From an uncultured bacterium (GTDB lineage Bacteria; Actinomycetota; Coriobacteriia; Coriobacteriales; Atopobiaceae): a DNA stretch of 22,718 bases. Both the position numbers and the translations under genes were made by a program. The DNA is taken from the NCBI GenBank assembly GCA_905214865.1, contig CAJMNO010000029.1, forward strand, positions 1 through 22,718. Direction: 5' to 3'. Every line of letters begins with the position of its first letter. Position 1 is the first letter of the stretch. Below, in pieces: positions 14,694 to 22,667 of this stretch. Under the pieces are notes generated by a model that saw only the letters and a list, made by a program, of their open reading frames with translations, was not told the DNA's origin and made no database searches.

Positions 14694-16337
14694 ATGGCGG
14701 ATAAGCTCATGATGGGCCGTCGCACCTTCGTGAAGGGTGGGCTGGCCGCAAGCGCGCTCGCCGCTCTCGCGGGCTGCGGAAAGAAGAGCACCAGCTCCTC
14801 CGACTCCAGCGACAGCGCCGCAAAGGGTGGTACCTTCAAGTACTACATCGGCAACCCCGTTGCCATCGACCCCTACAACGCGCAGGAGTCCGAGGGCACG
14901 CAGGTCGAGCACATCCTGTTCGACGCGCTTACCGACTACGACTGGGACAAGGAGGAGGTCGTCCCCAAGGCCGCCAAGTCCTGGGACGTCTCCGACGACG
15001 GGCTCACCTACACCTTCCACCTGGTGGAGGGCGCCAAGTTCCACAACGGCGACGCCGTCGACGCCAAGAGCTTCAAGCGCGGCTGGGAGCGCATCGCCAA
15101 CCCCAAGATGGCGACTCCCTCCGACATCAACTACCACCTGGCTCCCATCGAGGGCTATGACGAGATGAACTCCGGCGACGCGACCGAGATCTCTGGTCTG
15201 ACCTGCCCGGACGACAACACCTTCGTCGTCAAGCTCAAGTACCCCATGGCCGACTGGCCCTACGTGTGCGCTCACCCCGCACTCGCGCCCGTGCCGCAGG
15301 CGGCCTTGGACGACCCCGACAGCTTCCTCGTTGCCCCCATCGGCAACGGCCCCTTCCAGATGGACGGCAAGTGGGTCTCCGACCAGTACATCAACGTCAA
15401 GAGGTTTGACGACTACTACGGCACCAAGGCCAACCTCGACGCCATCAACTTCTCCATCCAGAAGGACCCGGACACCGCGTACCGCGAGTTCGAGGCGGGC
15501 AACCTGGACTTCGCCCAGATTCCCTCCGGCCGCATCAAGGAGATCGAGTCCGACAAGGGCACCTCTGACGACGGCTACACCGTGACCCCGGGCAAGCAGG
15601 TCCTGACTGGTGCCGAGACCGCAATCTACTACCTCTGCTTCAACCTTCAGAAGAAGGAGCTGCAGGACCTCAACGTCCGCAAGGCCATCAACCTGGCAAT
15701 CGACCGCCAGAAGATCTGCGACACCCTGTTCGAGGGCTCCCGCAAGCCTGCCGACGGTGCCATCCCCAGCATCCTGGACAAGGACAACGACAACTCGTGG
15801 GAGTACGCCAAGTACGACGCCGACGCCGCGAAGAAGCTCGTCTCCGACAACAACCTCGGCAGCATCGAGCTCGAGCTCGACTACAACTCCGGCGGTGGCC
15901 ACGAGGACATCATGAGCATCATCCAGGACGGCCTGGAGGCCGCCGGCTTCAAGGTGAAGCAGTCCTCCCAGGAGTGGGCTGCCTACCTCTCCTCGATGAG
16001 CGAGGGCTCCTTCTTCATGGGTCGTCTGGGCTGGATCGCCGACTATCCCACGATGGACAACTTCATCTACCCCAACTTCTACACGGGGTCTGACAACAAC
16101 TACGGCAAGTACAGCAACACCGAGGTCGACAAGGCCATCGATGAGGCTCGCCAGACCGAGGACGACGACGAGCGCAGGTCCAAGTATCGCGAGATCAACA
16201 AGAAGATCGGCGAGGACCTGCCCATCGCCCCGATCATGTTCTACGCTCACAACCACGTGGGCAGCGATCGCGTGCAGAAGATGTACTACGATCCGCAGGG
16301 CAAGGCCGACCTCGGCAACGCAAGCATTTCCGCGTAG
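14694..16337 (+). CDS. oppA: Oligopeptide ABC transporter substrate-binding lipoprotein
   Basis: Captures peptides outside the cell and delivers them to OppBC. The 547-residue protein belongs to the family-5 solute-binding proteins (DppA/OppA). The N-terminus has a twin-arginine-like GRRTFVKG followed by a hydrophobic stretch and lipobox LAGC with C28, so it is probably a lipoprotein, possibly exported by Tat. A Ser/Asp-rich linker follows. The mature part shows family motifs such as LTYTFHLVEGAKFHNGD and, near the end, LPIAPIMFY. Start: GGGAGG at 14683-14688 before ATG 14694; M6 or M7 are possible alternatives. It heads a complete opp operon, with a hairpin separating it from oppB. Confidence 0.95.
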   Translation: MADKLMMGRRTFVKGGLAASALAALAGCGKKSTSSSDSSDSAAKGGTFKYYIGNPVAIDPYNAQESEGTQVEHILFDALTDYDWDKEEVVPKAAKSWDVSDDGLTYTFHLVEGAKFHNGDAVDAKSFKRGWERIANPKMATPSDINYHLAPIEGYDEMNSGDATEISGLTCPDDNTFVVKLKYPMADWPYVCAHPALAPVPQAALDDPDSFLVAPIGNGPFQMDGKWVSDQYINVKRFDDYYGTKANLDAINFSIQKDPDTAYREFEAGNLDFAQIPSGRIKEIESDKGTSDDGYTVTPGKQVLTGAETAIYYLCFNLQKKELQDLNVRKAINLAIDRQKICDTLFEGSRKPADGAIPSILDKDNDNSWEYAKYDADAAKKLVSDNNLGSIELELDYNSGGGHEDIMSIIQDGLEAAGFKVKQSSQEWAAYLSSMSEGSFFMGRLGWIADYPTMDNFIYPNFYTGSDNNYGKYSNTEVDKAIDEARQTEDDDERRSKYREINKKIGEDLPIAPIMFYAHNHVGSDRVQKMYYDPQGKADLGNASISA

Positions 16338-16366
16338 CAGGGCCTTACCAGAGGAAGAACGGTGAA

Positions 16367-16397
16367 GGGGCGGGGTGTCTACCTGGCATCCCGCCCC
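16367..16397 (+). terminator. Hairpin between oppA and oppB, likely partial terminator
   Basis: GGGGCGGGGTG (16367-16377) pairs with CATCCCGCCCC (16387-16397), with one G-T pair. Only a weak T-containing tract follows. Such a hairpin after the binding-protein gene is common and would raise oppA transcript over the rest. Confidence 0.6.
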
Positions 16398-16485
16398 TCC
16401 CATGTATTGGGTTGCCTGAACAGGTTTTACTGTCAATACGCCTTGACCTACAGGTACCCGGCCTACGGGACCGTGCCCGTTAGCC

Positions 16486-16510
16486 TATAATTCACACGTT
16501 TGTATGTGAA
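16486..16510 (+). promoter_or_regulatory. -10-like TATAAT with overlapping inverted repeat before oppB
   Basis: A consensus TATAAT (16486-16491) is followed immediately by TTCACA (16491-16496) and TGTGAA (16505-16510), a perfect inverted repeat with 8-base spacer that would cover the transcription start. I see no good -35. The arrangement suggests a second, repressible promoter for oppBCDF. Confidence 0.45.
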
Positions 16511-16559
16511 AGGACCACATCAAACGCAGTGTAAACCCGCGGAAAGGGGAGTCCACCCT

Positions 16560-17600
16560 ATGGGCAGATACATTGTCAAACGCGTCCTCCAGTTCATCCC
16601 AGTGTTCCTGGGCGTGACGCTGATCCTGTTTCTCATGGAGAACGTGGTTCCCGGCGACCCCATCAAGCTGATCGCCGGCGAGAAGAAGCTTGATCCCCAG
16701 ACGGAGATCAACCTTCGCATCAAGTACCACCTCATCGAGTCCGACTCGAATGGCAAGCCCATCTACGACGAGAATGGGAACACCATCGAGACCCCCATGT
16801 GGGAGCGCTACGTGGACTACGTCGGTGGCCTGCTCCATGGTGACCTGGGCTACTCCTACCAGCAGAACGGCAAGCCCGTCGCGGACATCCTGGCGGAGAA
16901 GTACCCCTACACCATCAAGCTCGCCGTGGTCGCCATCATCCTGGAGGCGATCATAGGCATAGGGGCCGGCATGATATCCGCCATCAAGAGATATTCGTTC
17001 TGGGACATCCTGGTGACCCTCATCACCTCCATCAACGTGTCCATCCCCGCGTTCTGGCTGGGCATGCTGCTCCAGCTGTTCTTTGGCATCGTGCTCAAGA
17101 ACGCCACCGGCGGGGCGTTCTACCTGCCAATCTCGGGTGCGGGCGGACCCACCGCAGAGTTTGACGACTGGGTGTACTACATCCTGCCCGCCGTCACGCT
17201 GTCCGCCGTCTCGTGCGCGTACGTCGCACGCATCATGAGGTCGCAGCTCCTCGAGGTCCTGGGCCAGGACTACATTCGCACCGCGCGTGCCAAGGGTCTC
17301 TCCAAGCACGACGTGATCGTGCACCACGCGCTCAAGAACGCGCTCATCCCCGTCGTCACCTACATCGGCATGGACTTTGGCGGCATGCTCGCCGGCGCCA
17401 TCCTCACCGAGACGGTCTTCAACTGGCCCGGAGTCGGCTACGAGACCTACCGAGCCATCACCAAGCGCGACTGGCCCATCGTCCTGGGTTCCGTCACCGT
17501 CATCGTCGTGGTGGTCATGGTCATCAACCTGATCGTCGACATCAGCTACGCCTACCTCGACCCGCGCATCAGGTACGGCAGCCCCAAGGAACAGGGCTAG
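16560..17600 (+). CDS. oppB: Oligopeptide ABC transporter permease OppB
   Basis: One of the two membrane subunits forming the peptide channel. The 346-residue protein starts MGRYIVKRVLQFIPVFLGVTL, typical for the family. It has about six membrane helices with a soluble loop at about 45-110, and the EAA loop (238-265, TARAKGLSKHDVIVHHALKN) that contacts the ATPases. ATG 16560 follows GGAAAGGGGAG at 16541-16551; upstream in-frame starts would lie in the operator-like region. OppC follows after 12 bases. Confidence 0.95.
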   Translation: MGRYIVKRVLQFIPVFLGVTLILFLMENVVPGDPIKLIAGEKKLDPQTEINLRIKYHLIESDSNGKPIYDENGNTIETPMWERYVDYVGGLLHGDLGYSYQQNGKPVADILAEKYPYTIKLAVVAIILEAIIGIGAGMISAIKRYSFWDILVTLITSINVSIPAFWLGMLLQLFFGIVLKNATGGAFYLPISGAGGPTAEFDDWVYYILPAVTLSAVSCAYVARIMRSQLLEVLGQDYIRTARAKGLSKHDVIVHHALKNALIPVVTYIGMDFGGMLAGAILTETVFNWPGVGYETYRAITKRDWPIVLGSVTVIVVVVMVINLIVDISYAYLDPRIRYGSPKEQG

Positions 17601-17612
17601 GAGGCTCGCACA

Positions 17613-18572
17613 ATGGCTAAGAAGAAGATCTTCAACGAGAAGCCCGTGGGCGTGGAGACGCCCGAGCAGGCGCGCGCGAACGCCCCGAAGGAGGGGAGCG
17701 AGGTTCAGACGACCGCTCCCGTCAGGACGCTCTGGAGTGACGCCTGGAGGCGCCTTCGCCGCAACAAGCTCGCCATCATCTCGGTGATCTGGATCGCGAT
17801 CGTCGTCCTCATCGCCCTCACCGCCGACCTCTGGGTCCCCGCAAAGCTCGGTGGCCCCACGCAGCAGCTCTACGACGCCCGTCTCCCGATGTCCTGGGAG
17901 CACCCCTTCGGCACCGACCAGGTGGGCCGTGACGTTCTGTCGCGCGTCATCTACGGCTCGCGCATCTCGCTTGCCGTCGGCGTCATGGCAACCGCCATCT
18001 CGACCGTGATCGGACTCGTCATGGGTGCCCTCGCCGCCTATTACGGCGGGCTGTGGGACACCATCATCATGCGCCTGGCAGACATCTTCCTGGCGTTCCC
18101 GTACATCCTGTTCGTCATCGTCATGCTGGCGGTCATGGGCAGCGGCATCCAGAACGTGTTCATCGCCATCGGCGTACTGGGGTGGCCGTCCATCGCCCGC
18201 GTGTTCCGCTCGGCGATCCTGTCGGTCAAGTCCAACGACTACATCGACGCCGCGCGCTCCATGGGCGCATCCGACTTCCGCATCATCACGCGCCACATCT
18301 TCCCTAACTCCGTCGCCTCGATCGTCGTGTACGCGACCATGAACATCGGTGGCGCCATCCTCACCGAGGCCTCGCTCTCGTTCCTGGGCATGGGCGTCGT
18401 GCCGCCCGACCCCTCGTGGGGCATCCTGATCGAGGACGGCCAGAAGTACCTCGCCACCAACCCGTGGCTCATGATCATGCCCGGCCTCGCGATCCTCTCC
18501 ACCGTTCTTGCCTTCACCCTGCTTGGTGACGGCCTTCGCGATGCACTCGACGTCAAGATGAAGGACGCATAA
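17613..18572 (+). CDS. oppC: Oligopeptide ABC transporter permease OppC
   Basis: Partner permease of OppB. The 319-residue protein has a ~37-residue charged cytoplasmic N-terminus, then WRRLRRNKLAIISVIWI leading into the first helix, the family sequence HPFGTDQVGRDVLSRVIYGSR, and the EAA loop at about 210-230 (YIDAARSMGASDFRIITRH). About six membrane helices are expected. Start set by AGGAGG at 17599-17604, which overlaps the oppB stop. Its stop TAA overlaps the oppD ATG, so translation is coupled. Confidence 0.95.
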   Translation: MAKKKIFNEKPVGVETPEQARANAPKEGSEVQTTAPVRTLWSDAWRRLRRNKLAIISVIWIAIVVLIALTADLWVPAKLGGPTQQLYDARLPMSWEHPFGTDQVGRDVLSRVIYGSRISLAVGVMATAISTVIGLVMGALAAYYGGLWDTIIMRLADIFLAFPYILFVIVMLAVMGSGIQNVFIAIGVLGWPSIARVFRSAILSVKSNDYIDAARSMGASDFRIITRHIFPNSVASIVVYATMNIGGAILTEASLSFLGMGVVPPDPSWGILIEDGQKYLATNPWLMIMPGLAILSTVLAFTLLGDGLRDALDVKMKDA

Positions 18573-19684
18573 TGAGAAAGAAGAATCAGGAAGAGACCTG
18601 GACGGAGCTCAAGGAGCAGCCCGTTCCCGAGGGCCACCACCTCCTTGAGGTCAAGGACCTCAAGATGTACTTCTACACGCAGGACGGCGTGGTCAAGGCC
18701 GTCAACGGCGTGTCGTACAACCTCGACAGGGGAGAGACTCTGGGCGTCGTGGGCGAGTCCGGCTCCGGCAAGTCCGTCACGTCCCTCACCATCATGGGCC
18801 TGGTGGACATGCCTCCCGGAAAGATCATGGGCGGAGACGTGCTGTACCGCGGCAAGTCGCTCCTCAAGATGAGCGAGCGCGACATGCAGCACGTGCGCGG
18901 CAACGACATCGCGATGATCTTCCAGGACCCCATGACGTCGCTGAACCCCGTGTATACCATCGGGCGCCAGCTGAGCGAGGGTATGAGGCTCCACCTGGGC
19001 TACACCAAGGAGCAGGCGTGGAAGCGCTCCATCGAGCTGCTCGACATGGTGGGCATCCCCAACCCCGAGCAGCGCGTAAAGGACTACCCGCACGAGTTCT
19101 CGGGCGGCATGCGCCAGCGCGTCATGATCGCCATGGCACTGGCCTGCAACCCCGACATCCTCATCGCCGACGAGCCCACCACCGCACTGGACGTCACCAT
19201 CCAGGCGCAGATTATCGAGCTCATGCAGGAGATGCAGCAGAAGAACGGCAACGCCATCATCATGATCACGCACGACCTGGGCGTCGTCGCGGACGTCGCC
19301 GACAAGATCATGGTCATGTACGCCGGCTCCCCCGTGGAGTTTGGCACGGCGGACGAGATCTTCTACGGCTCGCTCCACCCGTACACCTGGGGGCTCACGC
19401 GCTCCATCCCCGACCCGGTCTTCACCGAGAAGCACCCGCTCACGCCCATCGAGGGCAACCCGCCCTCGTTGGTCAACGTGCCCAAGGGCTGCCCCTTCTC
19501 GCCCCGCTGCCCCTACGCGACCAAGCTGTGCCACGAGAAGTACCCCGACCTCTACGTCACCGAGACCGGCCACTACTCCCGTTGCCACTACGCGGGCGAC
19601 CCGGAGTTCGTCAAGAAGAACGCACCCGCCAACTCCCGCACCAAGGCTGCGGCGAAGGCGGCCAAGGAAGGAGGTGAGGCGTAA
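18572..19684 (+). CDS. oppD: Oligopeptide ABC transporter ATP-binding protein OppD
   Basis: One of two ATPases powering the importer. The 370-residue protein has Walker A GESGSGKS (61-68), ABC signature FSGGMRQR (176-183), and Walker B LIADEP with D200 and E201. The C-terminal oligopeptide-transporter domain carries a four-cysteine cluster (GCPFSPRCPYATKLC and a later RCHY), known in this family to hold an iron-sulfur cluster. A Lys/Ala-rich tail follows. ATG overlaps the oppC stop by one base, and its own stop overlaps oppF the same way. Confidence 0.95.
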   Translation: MRKKNQEETWTELKEQPVPEGHHLLEVKDLKMYFYTQDGVVKAVNGVSYNLDRGETLGVVGESGSGKSVTSLTIMGLVDMPPGKIMGGDVLYRGKSLLKMSERDMQHVRGNDIAMIFQDPMTSLNPVYTIGRQLSEGMRLHLGYTKEQAWKRSIELLDMVGIPNPEQRVKDYPHEFSGGMRQRVMIAMALACNPDILIADEPTTALDVTIQAQIIELMQEMQQKNGNAIIMITHDLGVVADVADKIMVMYAGSPVEFGTADEIFYGSLHPYTWGLTRSIPDPVFTEKHPLTPIEGNPPSLVNVPKGCPFSPRCPYATKLCHEKYPDLYVTETGHYSRCHYAGDPEFVKKNAPANSRTKAAAKAAKEGGEA

Positions 19685-20718
19685 TGGAGCAGGACAGGAC
19701 TGGGCAGGAGCCCCTGCTGCACGTCGAGTACCTCACCAAGGAGTTCCCCGTGGAGGGCGGCGTCTTCAACCGCTCGCGCAAGAAGTCGGTCCACGCGGTC
19801 AACGACGTCTCGTTTGACATCTATCCCGGCGAGACCTTTGGCCTGGTCGGCGAGTCCGGCTGTGGCAAGTCGACCACTGGCCGCTGCATCATGCGTCTCA
19901 CCACGCCCACCTCGGGCAAGGTCGTGTTCGACGGCAAGGACGTCTCCAAGATGAGCAAGGCGGAGCTCAAGGAGATGCGCCGCAACATGCAGTTCATCTT
20001 CCAGGACCCCTACGCCTCGCTCAACCCCCGCATGACCATCGGCGAGATCGTCTCCGAGCCGCTGGTCATCCACAAGGTGATGCCCGACAAGGACGAGCGC
20101 ATGGACTACGTCCGCTCGCTCCTTGACGTCGTGGGCCTCAACCCCGAGCACATCAACCGCTACCCGCACGAGTTCTCGGGTGGCCAGCGCCAGCGTATCG
20201 GCATCGCGCGCGCTTTCGCCCTGCGCCCCAAGCTCATCATCTGCGACGAGCCCGTCTCGGCACTCGACGTGTCCATTCAGGCGCAGGTGCTCAACCTGCT
20301 GAGCGACCTGCAGCAGGAGTACGGCACCGCATACCTCTTCATCGCGCACGACCTCAGCGTGGTCCAGCACATCTCCGACCGTATTGCCGTCATGTACCTG
20401 GGCAACATGATGGAGTACTCGGACTGGCAGACCCTCTACGCCGAGCCCTACCACCCGTATACGCAGTCGCTGCTCTCCGCGGTCCCCGTTCCCGACCCGG
20501 ACCTCCAGCGCAACCGCAAGCGCATCATCCTCAAGGGCGATCCCCCCTCGCCCATCAACCCGCCCTCGGGCTGCCGCTTCCACACGCGCTGCCCGATTGC
20601 GCAGGATATCTGCCGCAAGGAGCCCATGCCCGAGCTGCGCGAGGTCGCTCCCGGCCACTTCTGCCGCTGCCACTTCGCCGCCCCCAAGCCCATCAAGGAG
20701 TCCTCGGTGGAGCTGTAG
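19684..20718 (+). CDS. oppF: Oligopeptide ABC transporter ATP-binding protein OppF
   Basis: Second ATPase of the importer, pairing with OppD. The 344-residue protein has Walker A GESGCGKS (56-63), signature FSGGQRQR (164-171) and Walker B IICDEP with D188 and E189, followed by SALDVSIQAQ. The insertion before the Walker A (VFNRSRKKSVHAVNDVSF) is typical of OppF/DppF. The C-terminal cysteine cluster (GCRFHTRCPIAQDIC and CRCHF) is present. It is the last gene of the operon and is followed by a terminator. Confidence 0.95.
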   Translation: MEQDRTGQEPLLHVEYLTKEFPVEGGVFNRSRKKSVHAVNDVSFDIYPGETFGLVGESGCGKSTTGRCIMRLTTPTSGKVVFDGKDVSKMSKAELKEMRRNMQFIFQDPYASLNPRMTIGEIVSEPLVIHKVMPDKDERMDYVRSLLDVVGLNPEHINRYPHEFSGGQRQRIGIARAFALRPKLIICDEPVSALDVSIQAQVLNLLSDLQQEYGTAYLFIAHDLSVVQHISDRIAVMYLGNMMEYSDWQTLYAEPYHPYTQSLLSAVPVPDPDLQRNRKRIILKGDPPSPINPPSGCRFHTRCPIAQDICRKEPMPELREVAPGHFCRCHFAAPKPIKESSVEL

Positions 20719-20751
20719 GCGTCTCTCCTCAATGTATTTGACTGCCCTGGC

Positions 20752-20790
20752 GAGAGGGGCCTGGCCAATATGGTCGGGCCCCTCTCCCTT
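20752..20790 (+). terminator. Terminator of the opp operon
   Basis: GAGAGGGGCC (20752-20761) pairs with GGCCCCTCTC (20777-20786), a perfect ten-base stem with a 15-base loop, followed by a short CCTTT tract. Confidence 0.75.
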
Positions 20791-21078
20791 TGGCTGGGTC
20801 TCGTGCTTGGGGATAGGGGCGAAGGAGGGGAGAGGGGCATAGCTCCCAGGTGGGAGAGTGTAGCCTTCGGGAGGGAGCTTGCCTTCCATGAGCCAGCGTG
20901 GCCGCGCCCTAGGAGTGTCATGGCGCGCGAACCCCGCCGTGGCCCCGACGCCAGTTCGGCACGCCGCCCGTCCTGCAATGAGTCTAGGAATGGGGAGGGC
21001 GGGCGCCCGACGTGCCATGGGCGTCGTCGCCCCTTCCAGGATCCCACGGGCTCGTTGGATGTCATCAAGAGGCGAAGC

Positions 21079-21451
21079 GTGGCAACGGAAGCCTCGCGTG
21101 AGCATGTTCGCGGGAGGGCTGTCGGGGGGAGTCTGTGATTGTCGTGGCATCTGTGCAGGTACAAGGCTCGTGGATAAGGAGACGCCCCTGCTCATGGCAG
21201 CAGGCGCCTCGCGTGAGCACTCACGCCCGGAGTCTGCTGCCAGGTGGTTCCCCTTTCAGGTCTGAATGGCAGCCACTTCCCGCCATGAGCACTCACAGGG
21301 GGAGTTCTCTGCCGTTGTCGTACGGTCGACGAGGAGAACAACTGGGGGAGTTCGATCTTCCGGGACTTCCGTGGCAGCGGGAGCCGGATGTGAGCGCACG
21401 CATCGGGAGTCTGCTGCCAAGAGGGCTTCCTTCCGGGTCTGGATGGCAGCC
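21079..21451. repeat. Palindrome array 2: four ~50-bp imperfect palindromes plus a half unit
   Basis: Centres lie at 21103.5, 21218.5, 21290.5 and 21395.5, spaced 115, 72 and 105 bases. The best unit has perfect nine-base arms TGGCAGCAG (21195-21203) and CTGCTGCCA (21234-21242) and a GTGAG-CA-CTCAC centre. Units three and four have GGCAG/CTGCC and TGGCAGC/GCTGCCA arms. A left half-unit (TGGCAGCC at 21444) follows unit four with the same 72-base step. The first unit is the most diverged. The layout matches the array at 5296-5627. Confidence 0.85.
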
Positions 21452-21673
21452 GCTTGATGGCGAGCGAGGAGGGCGCATCGGCCTCGTCTCCCCGGATGCC
21501 GGGGGATTATGCCCGGAGGCGGATGGAGGATCTTCTCCCCCTTATCGGGGGGCAAATCCGTCGACGAGCGATGCTGGCGGGTGGGGAAGACGTGCAGTGG
21601 TGTCCGTGACCTCGGGCGTTTCTGGCAGGGGAGGGGCTCGTCCCAACTTTCTCCAAAAGTTTGGAATTGACGC

Positions 21674-21701
21674 TTGTCAGAGCGGGACGTTCTGTTAATA
21701 T
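21674..21701 (+). promoter_or_regulatory. Promoter of tRNA-Leu
   Basis: TTGTCA (21674-21679) and TAATAT (21696-21701) with a 16-base spacer, 27 bases upstream of the tRNA 5' end. This is one of the best promoter matches in the window. Confidence 0.65.
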
Positions 21702-21728
21702 TCTTTCTGCTGCAACGCAGCAAGCCAT

Positions 21729-21819
21729 GTCGGAGTGGCGGAATTGGCAGACGCGCTAGCTTGAGGTGCTAGTGACTGACTAAAAGGTCGTGCGGGTTCA
21801 AGTCCCGCCTCCGACACCA
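21729..21819 (+). tRNA. tRNA-Leu (anticodon GAG), CCA encoded
   Basis: The acceptor stem GTCGGAG (21729-21735) pairs with CTCCGAC (21809-21815), followed by A and the encoded CCA (21817-21819). The anticodon stem CTAGC/GCTAG encloses loop TTGAGGT, giving anticodon GAG, which reads CTC and CTT leucine codons. The T arm GCGGG-TTCAAGT-CCCGC is perfect. The long variable arm with GAC/GTC pairing is typical of class II tRNA-Leu. It stands alone between its own promoter and terminator. Confidence 0.97.
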
Positions 21820-21828
21820 CGAAGGTGC

Positions 21829-21856
21829 AGAGAGGCTCCCACGGGAGCCTCTCTTC
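21829..21856 (+). terminator. Terminator of tRNA-Leu
   Basis: AGAGAGGCTCCC (21829-21840) pairs with GGGAGCCTCTCT (21843-21854); the innermost pair or two open to form the loop. A short TCTT tract follows. Confidence 0.8.
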
Positions 21857-21937
21857 TTATGTGTCGAGCCTCTGCCATGGGAGACGAGACGGCTCGCTCC
21901 GCGTCGACCGGCGGTCATGTCGGGTGAGACCGACCAC

Positions 21938-22036
21938 CCTGCTGGCGTGTGCCGCTCGCCTGGGATGCGGGGGTAGGCTACTGGCGATACGGCGACCCTG
22001 AGCCTGTTGGCGGGTGCCGTTCGCTTGGGATGCGGG
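21938..22036. repeat. Two 34-base direct repeats with 65-base period
   Basis: Copies at 21938-21971 and 22003-22036 share CCTGYTGGCGKGTGCCGYTC followed by GCYTGGGATGCGGG, differing at four positions. Only two copies are present, and the 31 bases between them are not repeated, so this is probably a local duplication or another small repeat family. Confidence 0.7.
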
Positions 22037-22250
22037 ACTCCATGCGGCAGGGAGCCCGTGCGGGGACGCTGCCATGCCCCTCTCGCCCGGTGTGGCATCC
22101 CCTGACAGGGCATCCCCTTGGAGCGCCTTCGGCCCGCAAGCCCCTGCGCTGCGCCCAACCGTCCACAAAACGAAACCCGCGCGCAACCAATCGGGCGCCC
22201 CGGCGGCCTAACATGCGATAAAAGTCCCCACACGAGAGGTGGGATACACA

Positions 22251-22667
22251 ATGATTGACCAGGTCACCGTGTTTCTCCCCAACGAACCCGGAACGCTCGC
22301 AAACATGAGCGACGTCCTGGGCAAGGCAGGCGTCCAGATCCTCGCCATCATGGTCGCGGACTCCACGGACTTCTGCAGCGTTCGGCTGATCGTGGACGAC
22401 ACGCCGCGCGCCCTCGACGCGCTCCATAAGGCGGGCCTCAGCGCCGCCACGACCAAGGTCATCGCCGTGGACGTGCCCGACGTCCCGGGCGGCCTCGCGT
22501 CCGTGGTCACGCGCATCGCGAGCGCGGACCTCAACATCCAGTACGCCTACAGCTGCTCCATCCGCGACCGCGCCGTGGACGTGATTCGCGTCACGGGCGA
22601 TCCCGTTGCCGTCAAGCTGCGCGAGGTCGACTTCCACGACCTGGCGCTCTCGGACCTCCTGGGCTAG
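22251..22667 (+). CDS. Tandem ACT-domain protein, probable amino-acid-binding regulator
   Basis: A 138-residue protein made of two ACT domains (about 1-68 and 69-130), as in the stand-alone ACT proteins of COG4747. Each begins with the ligand-loop pattern: FLPNEPGTLANMSDVLGKAGV and VDVPDVPGGLASVVTRIASADLNI. ACT domains bind small ligands, usually amino acids, and no catalytic domain is attached, so a sensory or regulatory role is likely; ligand and partner are unknown. ATG 22251 follows GAGAGGTGGG (22234-22243), part of which could be hidden in a CCCAC/GTGGG hairpin (22227-22243). The terminal repeat starts at 22664, only three bases before the end of the stop codon. Confidence 0.88.
   Translation: MIDQVTVFLPNEPGTLANMSDVLGKAGVQILAIMVADSTDFCSVRLIVDDTPRALDALHKAGLSAATTKVIAVDVPDVPGGLASVVTRIASADLNIQYAYSCSIRDRAVDVIRVTGDPVAVKLREVDFHDLALSDLLG

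Larger units (their letters stand above)
20719..21728. other. 1-kb gene-free spacer between oppF and tRNA-Leu
   Basis: Begins with the opp terminator. Bases 20800-21075 are GC-rich without recognised features. 21079-21451 is the second palindrome array. 21537-21552 is a small CCCCC/GGGGG hairpin. The tRNA promoter lies at 21674-21701. Short frames here such as the one starting at 21194 run through the palindromes and are not credible genes. Confidence 0.65.
21820..22250. other. 431-base spacer between tRNA-Leu and the ACT-domain gene
   Basis: Contains the tRNA terminator (21829-21856), a pair of 34-base direct repeats (21938-22036), a 9-base GGCATCCCC direct repeat (22094 and 22109) and the ribosome site of the next gene. 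I see no gene. A good promoter for the ACT gene is not evident; ATAAAA at about 22218 may be its -10. Confidence 0.55.

Noticed and set aside
16491..16510. CRP-type site
   Set aside because: The half-sites are in the reverse order (TTCACA then TGTGAA) with an 8-base spacer, unlike TGTGA-N6-TCACA.
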